NCBI GenBank assembly: GCA_029098205.1
Contig: JAQXNW010000139.1
Coordinates: 1-30,369 of the forward strand
From: Eubacteriales bacterium
GTDB lineage: Bacteria; Bacillota; Clostridia; Peptostreptococcales; Anaerovoracaceae
Length of the DNA stretch: 30,369 bases
Direction of reading: 5' to 3'
A program made the position numbers and the translations under genes. Shown in pieces: positions 6,499 through 14,073 of the stretch; within the stretch, counting starts at the first letter, position 1, and each line of letters opens with the position of its first letter. The notes beneath the pieces are model-generated. The model was not told the DNA's origin, did no database searches, and saw only the letters and a program-made list of their open reading frames with translations.

Positions 6499-7467
6499 AT
6501 GAAGATTGTAGTTACAGACTGCAGCTGGGGTTCTTACGACATCGAGAAGAAATACCTCCCTCAGGATGCGGAAGTTGTCTGCGAGCAGATTACATCGGAT
6601 GAGGACAAGCTGATCGAAGTATGCAAAGACGCGACTGCGGCTCTTTCTGAGTATGCTCCCTGGACCCGCCGGGTTATGGAAGCCTGCCCGAACCTGAAAA
6701 TCATCGCGCAGACAGCGATGGGCTTTGACAACGTAGATATCGAAGCTGCGAAGGATCTTGGAATCACAGTAACGAACGTTCCGGATTACTGCTTCGATGA
6801 GGTTGCGGAGCATGCGGCTGCGCTCCTCGTATCGCTGATGAGAAATACCATCGGATACGATGAAGTAATCAAGACAAAGAAAGTTTGGGACTTCAAAATC
6901 GCTCCGAAGCTCTACAGAATCAATGGAGAGACGCTGGGTCTGATCGGATGCGGAAGAATTCCGAGAAGAGCGGCTCACATGATGCAGGGATTCGGCATGA
7001 AGGTGATCGGATATGACCCGTACCTGCCGGAAGAAGTTGCGAAGGAAGCTGGAATTACACTGGTTAAGACGATCAAGGAGATCGCGGAGCAGTCCGACGC
7101 GATTCTGAGTCATGTTCCTCTGATGCCGAGCACAGAAAAGATGGTTGCTGGAGAGCTTTTTGACAATCTGAAGAAACACCCGGTATTTGTAAATACAAGC
7201 CGCGGCGGCACAGTAGATTATCATCTGCTTTCTGAAGCGCTGAAGGACGGAAGAATCACAGCAGCGGGTCTCGATGTTGTTGATTCTGAGCCGGCTGATT
7301 TCGACAGCGAAATCTTCCAGTGCGAAAACGCGTACTTCACACCGCACGCTGCGTTCTATTCGGAGACAGCGCTTGAGGAAGTAAGAAGACGTTCCGCGGA
7401 GAACGTTACGAATTTCCTTGCAGGCGGCGAAGGAAAGATTGATTACGTCGTTAAATTCGATAAATAA
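6499..7467 (+). CDS. D-isomer specific 2-hydroxyacid dehydrogenase (NAD-dependent)
   Basis: A 322-residue member of the D-2-hydroxyacid dehydrogenase family, which interconverts 2-oxoacids and D-2-hydroxyacids with NAD(H). The catalytic triad is visible: R235 in N-T-S-R-G-G, E264 in D-S-E-P, and H283 in T-P-H-A-A. The Rossmann dinucleotide site is G150-C-G-R-I-P with D173 as the adenosine-ribose acidic residue. Position 155 is Pro where most members have Gly or Ala. A perfect GGAGGA ribosome site precedes the ATG. No promoter is evident after the upstream terminator, so it is probably expressed by read-through. The context suggests it acts on the same 2-oxoacid as the oxidoreductase. The substrate is not determinable. 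Confidence 0.92.
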   Translation: MKIVVTDCSWGSYDIEKKYLPQDAEVVCEQITSDEDKLIEVCKDATAALSEYAPWTRRVMEACPNLKIIAQTAMGFDNVDIEAAKDLGITVTNVPDYCFDEVAEHAAALLVSLMRNTIGYDEVIKTKKVWDFKIAPKLYRINGETLGLIGCGRIPRRAAHMMQGFGMKVIGYDPYLPEEVAKEAGITLVKTIKEIAEQSDAILSHVPLMPSTEKMVAGELFDNLKKHPVFVNTSRGGTVDYHLLSEALKDGRITAAGLDVVDSEPADFDSEIFQCENAYFTPHAAFYSETALEEVRRRSAENVTNFLAGGEGKIDYVVKFDK

Positions 7468-7504
7468 ATCGAAATCACGTTTTTCATCATCAAACATCAT
7501 AGAT

Positions 7505-7548
7505 AAAGGCTGCTTCTGCACAGGAGATCCTGCGCGGGAGCAGCCTTT
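7505..7548. terminator. Hairpin between convergent genes, probable bidirectional terminator
   Basis: AAAGGCTGCT (7505-7514) pairs perfectly with AGCAGCCTTT (7539-7548), and an inner CAGGA/TCCTG stem extends it. The T tails are short on both strands. It separates the dehydrogenase (+) from the MATE gene (-). Confidence 0.65.
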
Positions 7549-7553
7549 GTCGT

Positions 7554-8924
7554 TCATTGGGTCTGAATCCGAAGCTCTTTTTTCGCGTAATAGTATCCGC
7601 AGGCTAGCATCATAAGGCTGGTCAGGATCCAGGATGTCGGATAAACGGCCATAAGAGAAGTATAGTTTCCGGAAAGCGGGAAAATAGAATATACCCATAT
7701 TATCCGGAAAACGCAGCTCCCGAGGACCGTAATCAGCGACGGCGATAGAGAATGACCCATGCCGCGGAGAAAAGACGCGGTTACCTCATAGATCGCGGCG
7801 ATTCCCTGGAAAATCAGGACATGGCGCATCCGGAGAAACGCATAGTGAAGAACGCGCGGATCTGCGGAGAACAGGGAAAGCGCAGCGCGGTGAAAACCGA
7901 AAAACAGGAAATTCAGTGCGGTGCAGGACAGAATTCCTCCGATCACGCAGATTTTAAAAATTTTCCGGCAGCGTTTGATTTTTCCGGCAGCAAAGTTCTG
8001 GCTGTTGAACGTCGTTGCGGCCTGATTGAATGCGTTCACGGAGTAATAGCAGAGATACTCGAAATTCATGGCCGCAACGGACCCAGCAACCGCGATGGAT
8101 CCGAATGAATTAAGCGCAGTCTGGATAATGACATTCGAAAGGGAAAATACGATTCCCTGAAGTCCGGCCGGAAGACCGATTTTCAAGACGAAAACAAGAA
8201 CCTCCCGATGAATTTTTAAGTATCTTTTTTCCAACCGGAAGTTTTCTTCCCCGTGGATGAGGAAGCGGAGGATCATCCCGGAACTGATAATGTTCGAGAG
8301 AACAGTCGCAATCGCAACGCCTGCAACGCCCATATGGAAAACAATCACAAGGAACAGATTCAGGCCTACATTCAGAATGCCCGCGAATAGAAGCACCAGA
8401 AACGGACGCTGACTGTCCCCTTTGCTCCGGAGGATGGCCGCACTGAAATTATACAAGAAAACGAACGGAAGACCGATCGAATAAATGCGGAGGTACAAGA
8501 CAGCCAGAGGGAGAACATCGTCCGGAGTATTCATCATCCGGGTGATCAGCGGGGCCAGCAGGAAGCAGATCCCCATCATAAGAAGGCCGGAGATAAAAGC
8601 CAGGAAAAGGATAGTGCCGATGGCTGGATTGATTTTTTCCCGATGCCTTTGTCCTATATATCTTGCGATCAGAACGTTTCCGCCGATGGAAAGTCCGACG
8701 AAAAGAGAAATCAGAAGCGAAATGACCGGCGCGTTCGCTCCGACCGCGCTCATATCCTGGGCACTTGCGAATCTTCCAGCCACCGCCGTATCTGCGGAAT
8801 TAAAAAGCTGTTGCAGCATGCTGCTCGCGGCGAGCGGCATGCAGAACAGCAGAATCTTCCCGAGAAGCGGGCCGCTCAGCATATTCACTTCTTTTTTCTC
8901 AAAGGATTTATCAGCGGATTTCAT
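7554..8924 (-). CDS. MATE family efflux transporter
   Basis: About 456 residues with twelve hydrophobic segments and the MATE features M-L-S-G-P-L-L-G-K-I-L-L-F-C-M-P-L near the start, and N-S-A-D-T-A-V-A-G-R-F near residue 45, the conserved first-repeat motif. Such proteins export cationic drugs or metabolites using Na+ or H+ gradients from the cytoplasmic membrane. An ATG at 8936 is also possible, but GAGGG lies five bases before the ATG at 8924, so I prefer that start. It overlaps the 3' end of the RNase HI gene by 14 bases and is transcribed with it. The substrate is unknown. Confidence 0.92.
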   Translation of the reverse strand: MKSADKSFEKKEVNMLSGPLLGKILLFCMPLAASSMLQQLFNSADTAVAGRFASAQDMSAVGANAPVISLLISLFVGLSIGGNVLIARYIGQRHREKINPAIGTILFLAFISGLLMMGICFLLAPLITRMMNTPDDVLPLAVLYLRIYSIGLPFVFLYNFSAAILRSKGDSQRPFLVLLFAGILNVGLNLFLVIVFHMGVAGVAIATVLSNIISSGMILRFLIHGEENFRLEKRYLKIHREVLVFVLKIGLPAGLQGIVFSLSNVIIQTALNSFGSIAVAGSVAAMNFEYLCYYSVNAFNQAATTFNSQNFAAGKIKRCRKIFKICVIGGILSCTALNFLFFGFHRAALSLFSADPRVLHYAFLRMRHVLIFQGIAAIYEVTASFLRGMGHSLSPSLITVLGSCVFRIIWVYSIFPLSGNYTSLMAVYPTSWILTSLMMLACGYYYAKKELRIQTQ

Positions 8925-9456
8925 TGATTCCCTCATTAGCCAAAGCGTCTGCCCGATTGTTTCGTTCCGTCGCGTGGAGAAACTCTTCGTAGCTCAGATC
9001 ATCTCCGTTATGACGGAGAAATTTCTGATAGAGACTTTCCAGCGTGCTCTGCTTCGCGGTTTGTAAGTTTACATGCCCCTTGACCAGAAAATACCGCATC
9101 TGATGCTTTCGTACAAGAGACAGAAGCTCTTTCCAGAGCTCCGGGTTTTCCACCGGTTCTTTCTTGGAATTGATCCAGCCGTTCCGCTCCCATTTTCGGT
9201 ACCATCCCTGGCTTAAGCAGTTGATAACATAGGAACTGTCCGAAAACATCCAGATCGAAAGCCCTTCCCTCTTCAGAAGGGACAAAGCCGATATGGGTGC
9301 GGTCAGCTCCATGCGGTTATTGGTCGTATTCGGCTCACTTCCGTGTATTTCCTTGAGATGATCGCCGTATTCCAGCACGGCGCCCCAGCCGCCGAGGTTT
9401 GTATCGTTCTGGTTTCCGGAGCAGGCTCCATCGGTGTAGATTTTCAATATAGCCAT
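8911..9456 (-). CDS. rnhA: Ribonuclease HI
   Basis: A 181-residue RNase H1 that cuts the RNA strand of RNA-DNA hybrids. The catalytic acids are D9 in Y-T-D-G-A, E50 in N-N-R-M-E-L, D73 in F-S-D-S-S and D170 in N-N-R-A-D-A-L-A. The K-G-H motif is at 126-128. The segment between K-G-H and the last Asp is about 22 residues longer than in the E. coli enzyme (from memory), and it includes a predicted helical S-L-Y-Q-K-F-L-R. It has an AAGGAG ribosome site, is the first gene of a two-gene transcript with the MATE gene, and has a near-perfect promoter upstream. Confidence 0.95.
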   Translation of the reverse strand: MAILKIYTDGACSGNQNDTNLGGWGAVLEYGDHLKEIHGSEPNTTNNRMELTAPISALSLLKREGLSIWMFSDSSYVINCLSQGWYRKWERNGWINSKKEPVENPELWKELLSLVRKHQMRYFLVKGHVNLQTAKQSTLESLYQKFLRHNGDDLSYEEFLHATERNNRADALANEGINEIR

Positions 9457-9511
9457 AGGGAAGCTCTCCTTTCAGCAGGCAGTGTGAGAATAAAATGCCC
9501 ATGTTCTTTGT

Positions 9512-9528
9512 TTTTCGCAGTGCGAAAA
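9512..9528. promoter_or_regulatory. Perfect palindrome overlapping the rnhA transcription start
   Basis: TTTTCGCA (9512-9519), one central G, TGCGAAAA (9521-9528). It directly abuts the -10 box of the rnhA promoter on the minus strand and covers the expected start site. A repressor operator is the simplest reading; a 5' hairpin in the mRNA is the alternative. Confidence 0.5.
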
Positions 9529-9556
9529 TTATACGCTGAATCCATTACTTCGTCAA
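9528..9556 (-). promoter_or_regulatory. Sigma-A promoter of rnhA and the MATE gene
   Basis: Read on the minus strand: TTGACG (9556-9551), 17 bp, TATAAT (9533-9528). This is a near-consensus housekeeping promoter about 72 bp before the rnhA start codon. Confidence 0.85.
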
Positions 9557-9674
9557 TATTCTGCGGGGCGGCTTGCGTTCCTGCGCCGGGTTAGAGTAGA
9601 ATACAATGTCAGGGATCCGTATATGATAGCGGGTCCTGTCAGAAAAATAGACAAAGCAAAATGGGAAGATAAAT

Positions 9675-10481
9675 ATGGGTTTAGAATTTTGTTCCATTGC
9701 GAGCGGAAGCTCCGGAAATTCATATATGGTTCGTAATGATGATACTGTTCTCCTGGTGGACGCCGGCGTTTCGGGAAAAAGAGTTCTTGCGGGGCTGGAA
9801 TCCGCGGAAGCGGATTTTTCAGATGTTCAGGGTATATTCCTCACGCATGAGCATTCGGATCATGTCAAAAGCATCAAGACGGTCGGCCGCCGGTCGGTGC
9901 ATGCGAACGTGTATGGAACCTATGGCACGCTTCAGGCGGTGCGAGACAAGCTTCCAGAAGGAAGAGCGCAGACAATCCGGAATCATGACACAGTGACAGT
10001 CGGCGGAATCCGCGTGACGTCTTTTCCGATTTCGCATGACGCGAGCGATCCGTGCGCGTATACGTTTGAAAGCGGAGGAAAGAAAATCGCGATTATGACG
10101 GATACAGGCTATGTCAGCATCGATATGTTCGATCATATAAAGGATGCCGACGCTCTGGTGCTGGAATCGAATCATGAAGTGGAAATCCTACGGAGCGGTC
10201 CGTACCCCTACCCTTTGAAGAGGCGCATTCTTTCGGATCTTGGGCATCTGTCCAACGACACGGCTGGGGAAGTCCTCTGCGGGATTCTTAAGGAAGTGAA
10301 CGAGCGGAAGATGCCGACGGTCGTACTGGGACATCTCAGCCATCAGAACAATACTCCGGCGCAGGCCAGGCTGACCGTTGAAAATGCGCTTTTTGAACAG
10401 GGGTATTATGACGGCAGTCAGGTTCGGCTTATGGTCGCGAGCCGTTCGGAGCCTGGTCCGCTGATTTCTGTCGGTGACTGA
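9675..10481 (+). CDS. MBL-fold metallo-hydrolase, WalJ/YycJ-like
   Basis: A 268-residue metallo-beta-lactamase-fold protein with the metal motif T57-H-E-H-S-D-H63 and downstream metal residues in S-H-D-A and M-T-D-T-G-Y. Early residues C-S-I-A-S-G-S-S-G-N-S-Y are typical of the WalJ (YycJ) subfamily, proposed 5'-3' exonucleases linked to DNA repair and replication in Firmicutes. It lies 23 bp upstream of rlmH, as yycJ lies near rlmH in Bacillus, which supports the assignment. A possible weak promoter is TTGCGT (9573-9578), 18 bp, TAGAAT (9597-9602). The exact substrate is not shown by the sequence. Confidence 0.88.
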   Translation: MGLEFCSIASGSSGNSYMVRNDDTVLLVDAGVSGKRVLAGLESAEADFSDVQGIFLTHEHSDHVKSIKTVGRRSVHANVYGTYGTLQAVRDKLPEGRAQTIRNHDTVTVGGIRVTSFPISHDASDPCAYTFESGGKKIAIMTDTGYVSIDMFDHIKDADALVLESNHEVEILRSGPYPYPLKRRILSDLGHLSNDTAGEVLCGILKEVNERKMPTVVLGHLSHQNNTPAQARLTVENALFEQGYYDGSQVRLMVASRSEPGPLISVGD

Positions 10482-10504
10482 ATCATTTAGGAGAACTTAT
10501 AACG

Positions 10505-10984
10505 ATGAATATAAAGGTGATCTGCATCGGAAAATTAAAAGAAAAATATTGGAGAGACGCGGTGTCTGAGTATTCGAAGCGCCTCGGCGGCTACTGCGCT
10601 CTTTCGATTGAGGAGCTGAAGGAATCGAGGCTTGCTCAGAACCCGAGCGCGGCGGATGAAGAGGCCGTAAAAATTGCGGAGGGAAAAGAAATCCTGGAAA
10701 AAATCTCCAAGAATGATTATGTCATTACATTGGAAATTAAAGGAAAAAGACTGACTTCCGAAGCGTTTGCTGAAAAAATAGCGGATCTCGCGATGGAAGG
10801 CCGGACGGATATCGATCTTGTCATCGGAGGAAGCCTTGGACTTTCGCCGGAAGTAAGCCGGAGGGCGGATTTCAGGCTCTCTTTTTCGGATATGACCTTC
10901 CCCCATCAAATGATGCGGGTGATTCTTCTGGAGCAGATTTACCGCGCTTTTAAGATCAACCGGCATGAGCCGTATCATAAGTAA
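10505..10984 (+). CDS. rlmH: 23S rRNA (pseudouridine1915-N3)-methyltransferase RlmH
   Basis: 159 residues, the normal length for this SPOUT-class methyltransferase, which uses S-adenosylmethionine to methylate pseudouridine 1915 in helix 69 of 23S rRNA. The knot-forming C-terminal region is intact: V-I-G-G-S-L-G-L-S, then F-S-D-M-T-F-P-H-Q and Q-I-Y-R-A-F-K-I-N-R-H-E-P-Y-H-K at the end. The N-terminus K-V-I-C-I-G-K-L-K-E-K-Y-W also matches. It has a TAGGAGA ribosome site and is probably co-transcribed with the preceding hydrolase gene. Confidence 0.97.
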   Translation: MNIKVICIGKLKEKYWRDAVSEYSKRLGGYCALSIEELKESRLAQNPSAADEEAVKIAEGKEILEKISKNDYVITLEIKGKRLTSEAFAEKIADLAMEGRTDIDLVIGGSLGLSPEVSRRADFRLSFSDMTFPHQMMRVILLEQIYRAFKINRHEPYHK

Positions 10985-11028
10985 TGAAAAGGATTTTGTG
11001 ACCGGTAAGAAATTAAGAGGAATTTTAG

Positions 11029-11052
11029 ACGCCCTGCCGGCAGGCAGGGCGT
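11029..11052 (+). terminator. Hairpin after rlmH, probable terminator
   Basis: ACGCCCTGCC (11029-11038) and GGCAGGGCGT (11043-11052) form a perfect 10-bp stem with a four-base loop, followed by TTC rather than a long T run. A second weaker hairpin, TTTCTG/CAGAAA (11071-11089), is followed by a T-rich stretch and may act on either strand. Confidence 0.6.
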
Positions 11053-11106
11053 TTCTGGTAACAGCAGGTGTTTCTGATAATAACAGAAATTTAATTTTCC
11101 CCTATT

Positions 11107-11442
11107 CTATTTTACAACCGCGAATTTTTTCGCCGCGTTCAAGTATCTGGTGAGAACTCCCAGATTTGCGAAAAAATATGTAAATTTATCGACCTTCTTC
11201 GTCTCGACCAGACCGGATTTGACGAGCCGCTTCATATGCTGCGAAATGGTCGCCTGCGCGTAATCGAACTGCTCAGACAGATCTTTCGTGCATACATTCT
11301 GCATTTTCCGGTTCTTCTGCATGATGTACCGGAAGAGCATGAGCCGGACAGGATGCGCGAGCGCGTCGGATACGCGGGCGATCAGTTCATAATCAACGCC
11401 TTCGATGTCTGATGTAATTTCTTTTTCTTTCCGAATCCGCAT
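11107..11442 (-). CDS. ArsR family transcriptional regulator
   Basis: A 111-residue winged helix-turn-helix protein of the ArsR/SmtB type. The fold signature L-A-H-P-V-R-L-M-L-F-R-Y-I is followed by the recognition region Q-F-D-Y-A-Q-A-T-I-S-Q-H-M-K-R-L and a wing G-L-V-E-T-K-K-V-D-K-F-T-Y-F. It has no C-x-C metal motif in the recognition helix; the only cysteine is in N-V-C-T-K-D-L-S, so metal sensing is not indicated. The AGGAG ribosome site is seven bases before the ATG. The regulon is unknown. It is convergent with rlmH. Confidence 0.9.
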   Translation of the reverse strand: MRIRKEKEITSDIEGVDYELIARVSDALAHPVRLMLFRYIMQKNRKMQNVCTKDLSEQFDYAQATISQHMKRLVKSGLVETKKVDKFTYFFANLGVLTRYLNAAKKFAVVK

Positions 11443-11640
11443 GAATGGTCTCCTATCTTTATTTATGTTTCCGCGAAAAGCATTACGGAAATATTCATGA
11501 CATGCATGTATTCCGCATGCCTGCTGCGAATGCTTACATATAGCTTAATTGCAATGAACGAATTGAATGCACATCGAATATGATATCGCTTTTTTGAATA
11601 GAAAACAAGGAAAAAAAGGAATGGCGGATCTGCGTGCGGG
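11443..11640. promoter_or_regulatory. Upstream region of the ArsR gene, possible operators
   Basis: No gene was seen. The segment contains the palindrome ACATGCATGT (11500-11509) and a nearby GCATGC (11515-11520). ArsR proteins commonly bind imperfect inverted repeats at their own promoter, so these are candidates only. With the terminator that follows, they account for the 312 bp between the ArsR gene and the DMT exporter gene. Confidence 0.3.
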
Positions 11641-11659
11641 AAAGCTTTGTCCGGGAAAA

Positions 11660-11703
11660 AGAAAAACGAACCGAACGCCCTATGAATGACGGGGTTCGGT
11701 TCG
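11660..11703 (-). terminator. Intrinsic terminator of the DMT exporter gene
   Basis: On the minus strand CGAACCGAAC (11703-11694) pairs perfectly with GTTCGGTTCG (11676-11667), then a T-rich tail TTTTTC runs downstream at 11666 and below. It lies about 50 bp after the exporter stop codon. Confidence 0.88.
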
Positions 11704-11754
11704 TCTTTCTATATTGAGGAAAGTTTGGATTTCGTAAGTAAAAAATTCTGTCTG

Positions 11755-12714
11755 TTACGCGGTTGTCCGGCGGAGCATTTTTTCACGTACGGACAGGCGT
11801 TCGGTTGGCGCAGGAAGCACCGTCGTATTTTCGGTTTTGTTTACGAGGAAAATACCGATAAGAATCAGCGCAGAGCCGACCAGTGTCACCGGGTTCCACG
11901 GATCGTGGAGGATGACGATTCCGCTTACGATGCTGACGAACGTCTGGATAATTCCGATGGCGGACATCTGCGCGACGGAAATCAGTCCGGACGCATAGTT
12001 TACCATGATGTTCGACGCGATGGAGCAGAAGACCGTCAGAACCAGGATGGCGAATACGAACGGCATATGGGAAAACGCGTCCTTGTAGACACCGAGGTCT
12101 CCATGATTCTGAATCAGCGCGTGGCTTGTGAAAACGGTGGATGTAACCATCAGCACGAGGTATGTTCTTTCAAACGGAGTGAAGTTTTTCGATGCTTTCC
12201 GGTTCGCGACGCGGTAAACGGCGCAGGATATGCAGTCAAGGCCGATCAGGAAAATTCCGAGAGGGCGCGCGGCGCCGGTTGAAGATGAGGCAAAGGTGCA
12301 GAGAAGCACGCCGGAAATCGGCACAGCGCAGCTCAGAACCTGTGCTTTTGCAGGGGATTCCCGAAGCATAAGCCGTCCAAGAATGATCGCTGCGATTGGC
12401 GTAAGCGCCAGAATCGATCCGGTCATTGAAGTGCTGCAGTATTTCAGTCCGTAGCTTTCCAGATAAAATCCGGCGGGTTCCGCAACCAGAAGGAGCAGAA
12501 TCGATTTCATCGGCTTCCCCTTCAGATGAACGCTCCCCTTCCCCAGGAGAATCATTATATTCAAGATAAGAAATGCGAGCGTGAACCGAATGGAAAGCAT
12601 GACGGGAGGCGTCGTGTATTTCAGCGCGACTGCGATAAACAGATAGCTGAGACCCCAGAATGTATTTCCGAGTGTCGCCAAGGACAAAGCCAGTCCTGTA
12701 TTTTTCTTCTGCAT
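11755..12714 (-). CDS. EamA/DMT family transporter (first of two)
   Basis: A 319-residue protein with about ten hydrophobic segments in two EamA repeats. Typical features are G-N-T-F-W-G-L-S-Y-L-F near the start, and E-S-Y-G-L-K-Y-C-S-T-S-M-T-G-S-I-L-A-L-T-P-I near the end of the first repeat. These proteins usually export amino acids or related metabolites. A strong GGAGGAGA ribosome site precedes the ATG. It is divergent from a LysR regulator with matching operator repeats between them, a standard arrangement for an exporter induced by its substrate. The substrate is unknown. Confidence 0.9.
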   Translation of the reverse strand: MQKKNTGLALSLATLGNTFWGLSYLFIAVALKYTTPPVMLSIRFTLAFLILNIMILLGKGSVHLKGKPMKSILLLLVAEPAGFYLESYGLKYCSTSMTGSILALTPIAAIILGRLMLRESPAKAQVLSCAVPISGVLLCTFASSSTGAARPLGIFLIGLDCISCAVYRVANRKASKNFTPFERTYLVLMVTSTVFTSHALIQNHGDLGVYKDAFSHMPFVFAILVLTVFCSIASNIMVNYASGLISVAQMSAIGIIQTFVSIVSGIVILHDPWNPVTLVGSALILIGIFLVNKTENTTVLPAPTERLSVREKMLRRTTA

Positions 12715-12778
12715 TGGAATCTCCTCCCTTCATTCATGCTGTCATGCAGACAGTGTCTTTTCTGTAATTTGCAAGATA

Positions 12779-12807
12779 ATTATAGAAACAGATATTAAGT
12801 TTGTAAA
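12779..12807 (-). promoter_or_regulatory. Sigma-A promoter of the DMT exporter
   Basis: On the minus strand: TTTACA (12807-12802), 17 bp, TATAAT (12784-12779). The LysR-type repeats lie immediately upstream of the -35 box. Confidence 0.75.
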
Positions 12808-12810
12808 ATT

Positions 12811-12848
12811 CAATATTTCGTTATAAAATATTGGTAAATATCAATATT
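12811..12848. promoter_or_regulatory. Three alternating LysR-type binding half-sites
   Basis: CAATATT (12811-12817), AATATTG (12827-12833) and CAATATT (12842-12848) have centres 15-16 bp apart. Adjacent copies form inverted repeats. They lie between the divergent lysR gene and the exporter promoter, just upstream of its -35 box, where LysR activators bind. Confidence 0.65.
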
Positions 12849-12943
12849 AAAAATGCTGGCAGAAGGAAATACAGAAAGCAGAGAAAAAGATAGAGACAGA
12901 GATATATCGATATGAAGATGGAAATATGGAAGGAGGGACAGGA

Positions 12944-13831
12944 ATGACGAGTTCGGAGATTCAGGCGTTTATCACTGTTTATGAATGCCGAAATATAACA
13001 GAAGCGGCAAAGCGGCTTTTTATCACGCAGTCGACGTTAAGCACGAAAATACGGAAACTGGAGGAGACTGTCGGAACAAAACTGTTTCAGCGCGGCAAGG
13101 GCCGCCGGGTTCTGATCCCGACCTACAAGGGTGAGATGTTTTACGATCTTGCGCTCCGGTACCGGGCGATCGAAGAGAAGATGCTTCACCTGGGCGACGA
13201 TGCGATTCGGGAAAGTCTCCGCGTCGCGACCGTAAATTCCATTGGAACCTATCTGATGACGCCGGTCTATGAACGTTTTACCAGTGAGTACCCGGACATT
13301 GCTTTGGAGCTTGTCGATGCGAACACGGATCAGTTTTCGTCCAAAGACGATTTCGAAGGGACGGATCTTGGATTGTATATGGGAAATATTTCGACTCCGG
13401 AAGTGCGGTCGTTTCCGTTTCTTTCTGAACCGATGCTGTTTCTCTGCAACAAGAACAGCTTCTATCCGGCTACCGTGCAGGTGGAGGATCTTGACTCGGG
13501 CGATGAGGTTTACATAGACTGGACGCAGGAATTCTACTGGTGGCATCGGAGTAAATTCACGAGATCGGCCCGGTATGTATTCTCAATCATGAACCAGCTC
13601 GAATATTTTCTGATGTATGAGAACCGATGGGCACTCGTTCCTTCTACCGCGGCATATAATCTTACGAAAAACGAAGAAATCGTAACCCGAAATATTTCGT
13701 TTGAAGTGCCTCCGCGCGTGACGAGCTGCATTTATCTTAGGCAGACTGAGAAAGAGGATATGATCCGGTGCTTCCTTGAATGCATGCGGGAGACGATCCG
13801 GGATATGGGATGCGAAGTGGAGTTTTTATGA
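12944..13831 (+). CDS. LysR family transcriptional regulator (divergent from the DMT exporter)
   Basis: A LysR-type regulator of about 295 residues. The N-terminal helix-turn-helix reads I-T-E-A-A-K-R-L-F-I-T-Q-S-T-L-S-T-K-I-R-K-L-E, followed by the substrate-binding domain. An upstream ATG at 12926 exists, but GGAGGG lies six bases before the ATG at 12944, so the later start is preferred. The effector domain is less typical and contains W-T-Q-E-F-Y-W-W-H-R-S-K-F. It most likely controls the adjacent exporter through the AATATTG repeats. Confidence 0.9.
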   Translation: MTSSEIQAFITVYECRNITEAAKRLFITQSTLSTKIRKLEETVGTKLFQRGKGRRVLIPTYKGEMFYDLALRYRAIEEKMLHLGDDAIRESLRVATVNSIGTYLMTPVYERFTSEYPDIALELVDANTDQFSSKDDFEGTDLGLYMGNISTPEVRSFPFLSEPMLFLCNKNSFYPATVQVEDLDSGDEVYIDWTQEFYWWHRSKFTRSARYVFSIMNQLEYFLMYENRWALVPSTAAYNLTKNEEIVTRNISFEVPPRVTSCIYLRQTEKEDMIRCFLECMRETIRDMGCEVEFL

Positions 13832-13957
13832 TGCGGGGCCGGCAGGGCCCGTGAGGAAAAGCACGGCTGTGTTCCTGCAGTGTCGAATCGATCCGCAGAA
13901 TCCGCAGGGCTCATAGGAAAAGAGCTGTCAAAGAGCTATTAAAAAAATCATTCGAAA

Positions 13958-13996
13958 TAAAAAGCCGGCCGGAAATGAAATTTTCCCAGCCGGTTA
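13958..13996 (-). terminator. Probable terminator of the phosphohexomutase gene
   Basis: On the minus strand CCGGC (13993-13989) pairs with GCCGG (13969-13965) with an imperfect inner extension, followed by CTTTTTATTT. It lies about 80 bp after the stop codon. The rest of the gap from 13832 to 14073 shows only short GC-rich repeats such as TTCCCGGG twice near 14050-14067. Confidence 0.6.
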
Positions 13997-14073
13997 TTAA
14001 AATTTAACTTTGCCTTGCTATTGGAGTTCCTGATGAAAAGCATTTTCTGTTCCCGGGTGTTCCCGGGCCACTC

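Noticed and set aside
6472..7698. Minus-strand open frame of 408 codons opposite the hydroxyacid dehydrogenase
   Set aside because: Antisense of a clear gene and crosses the terminator hairpin at 7505-7548; composition is not protein-like.
11460..11640. Attachment site or mobile-element end next to the ArsR gene
   Set aside because: Only short palindromes; no integrase, transposase or direct repeat was found.
11686..12282. Plus-strand open frame of 198 codons opposite the DMT exporter
   Set aside because: Lies across the terminator and the exporter gene; low-complexity charged composition typical of antisense frames.
12230..12733. Open frames overlapping the DMT exporter on both strands
   Set aside because: The exporter frame has clear membrane segments, a ribosome site and a promoter; the others have none.
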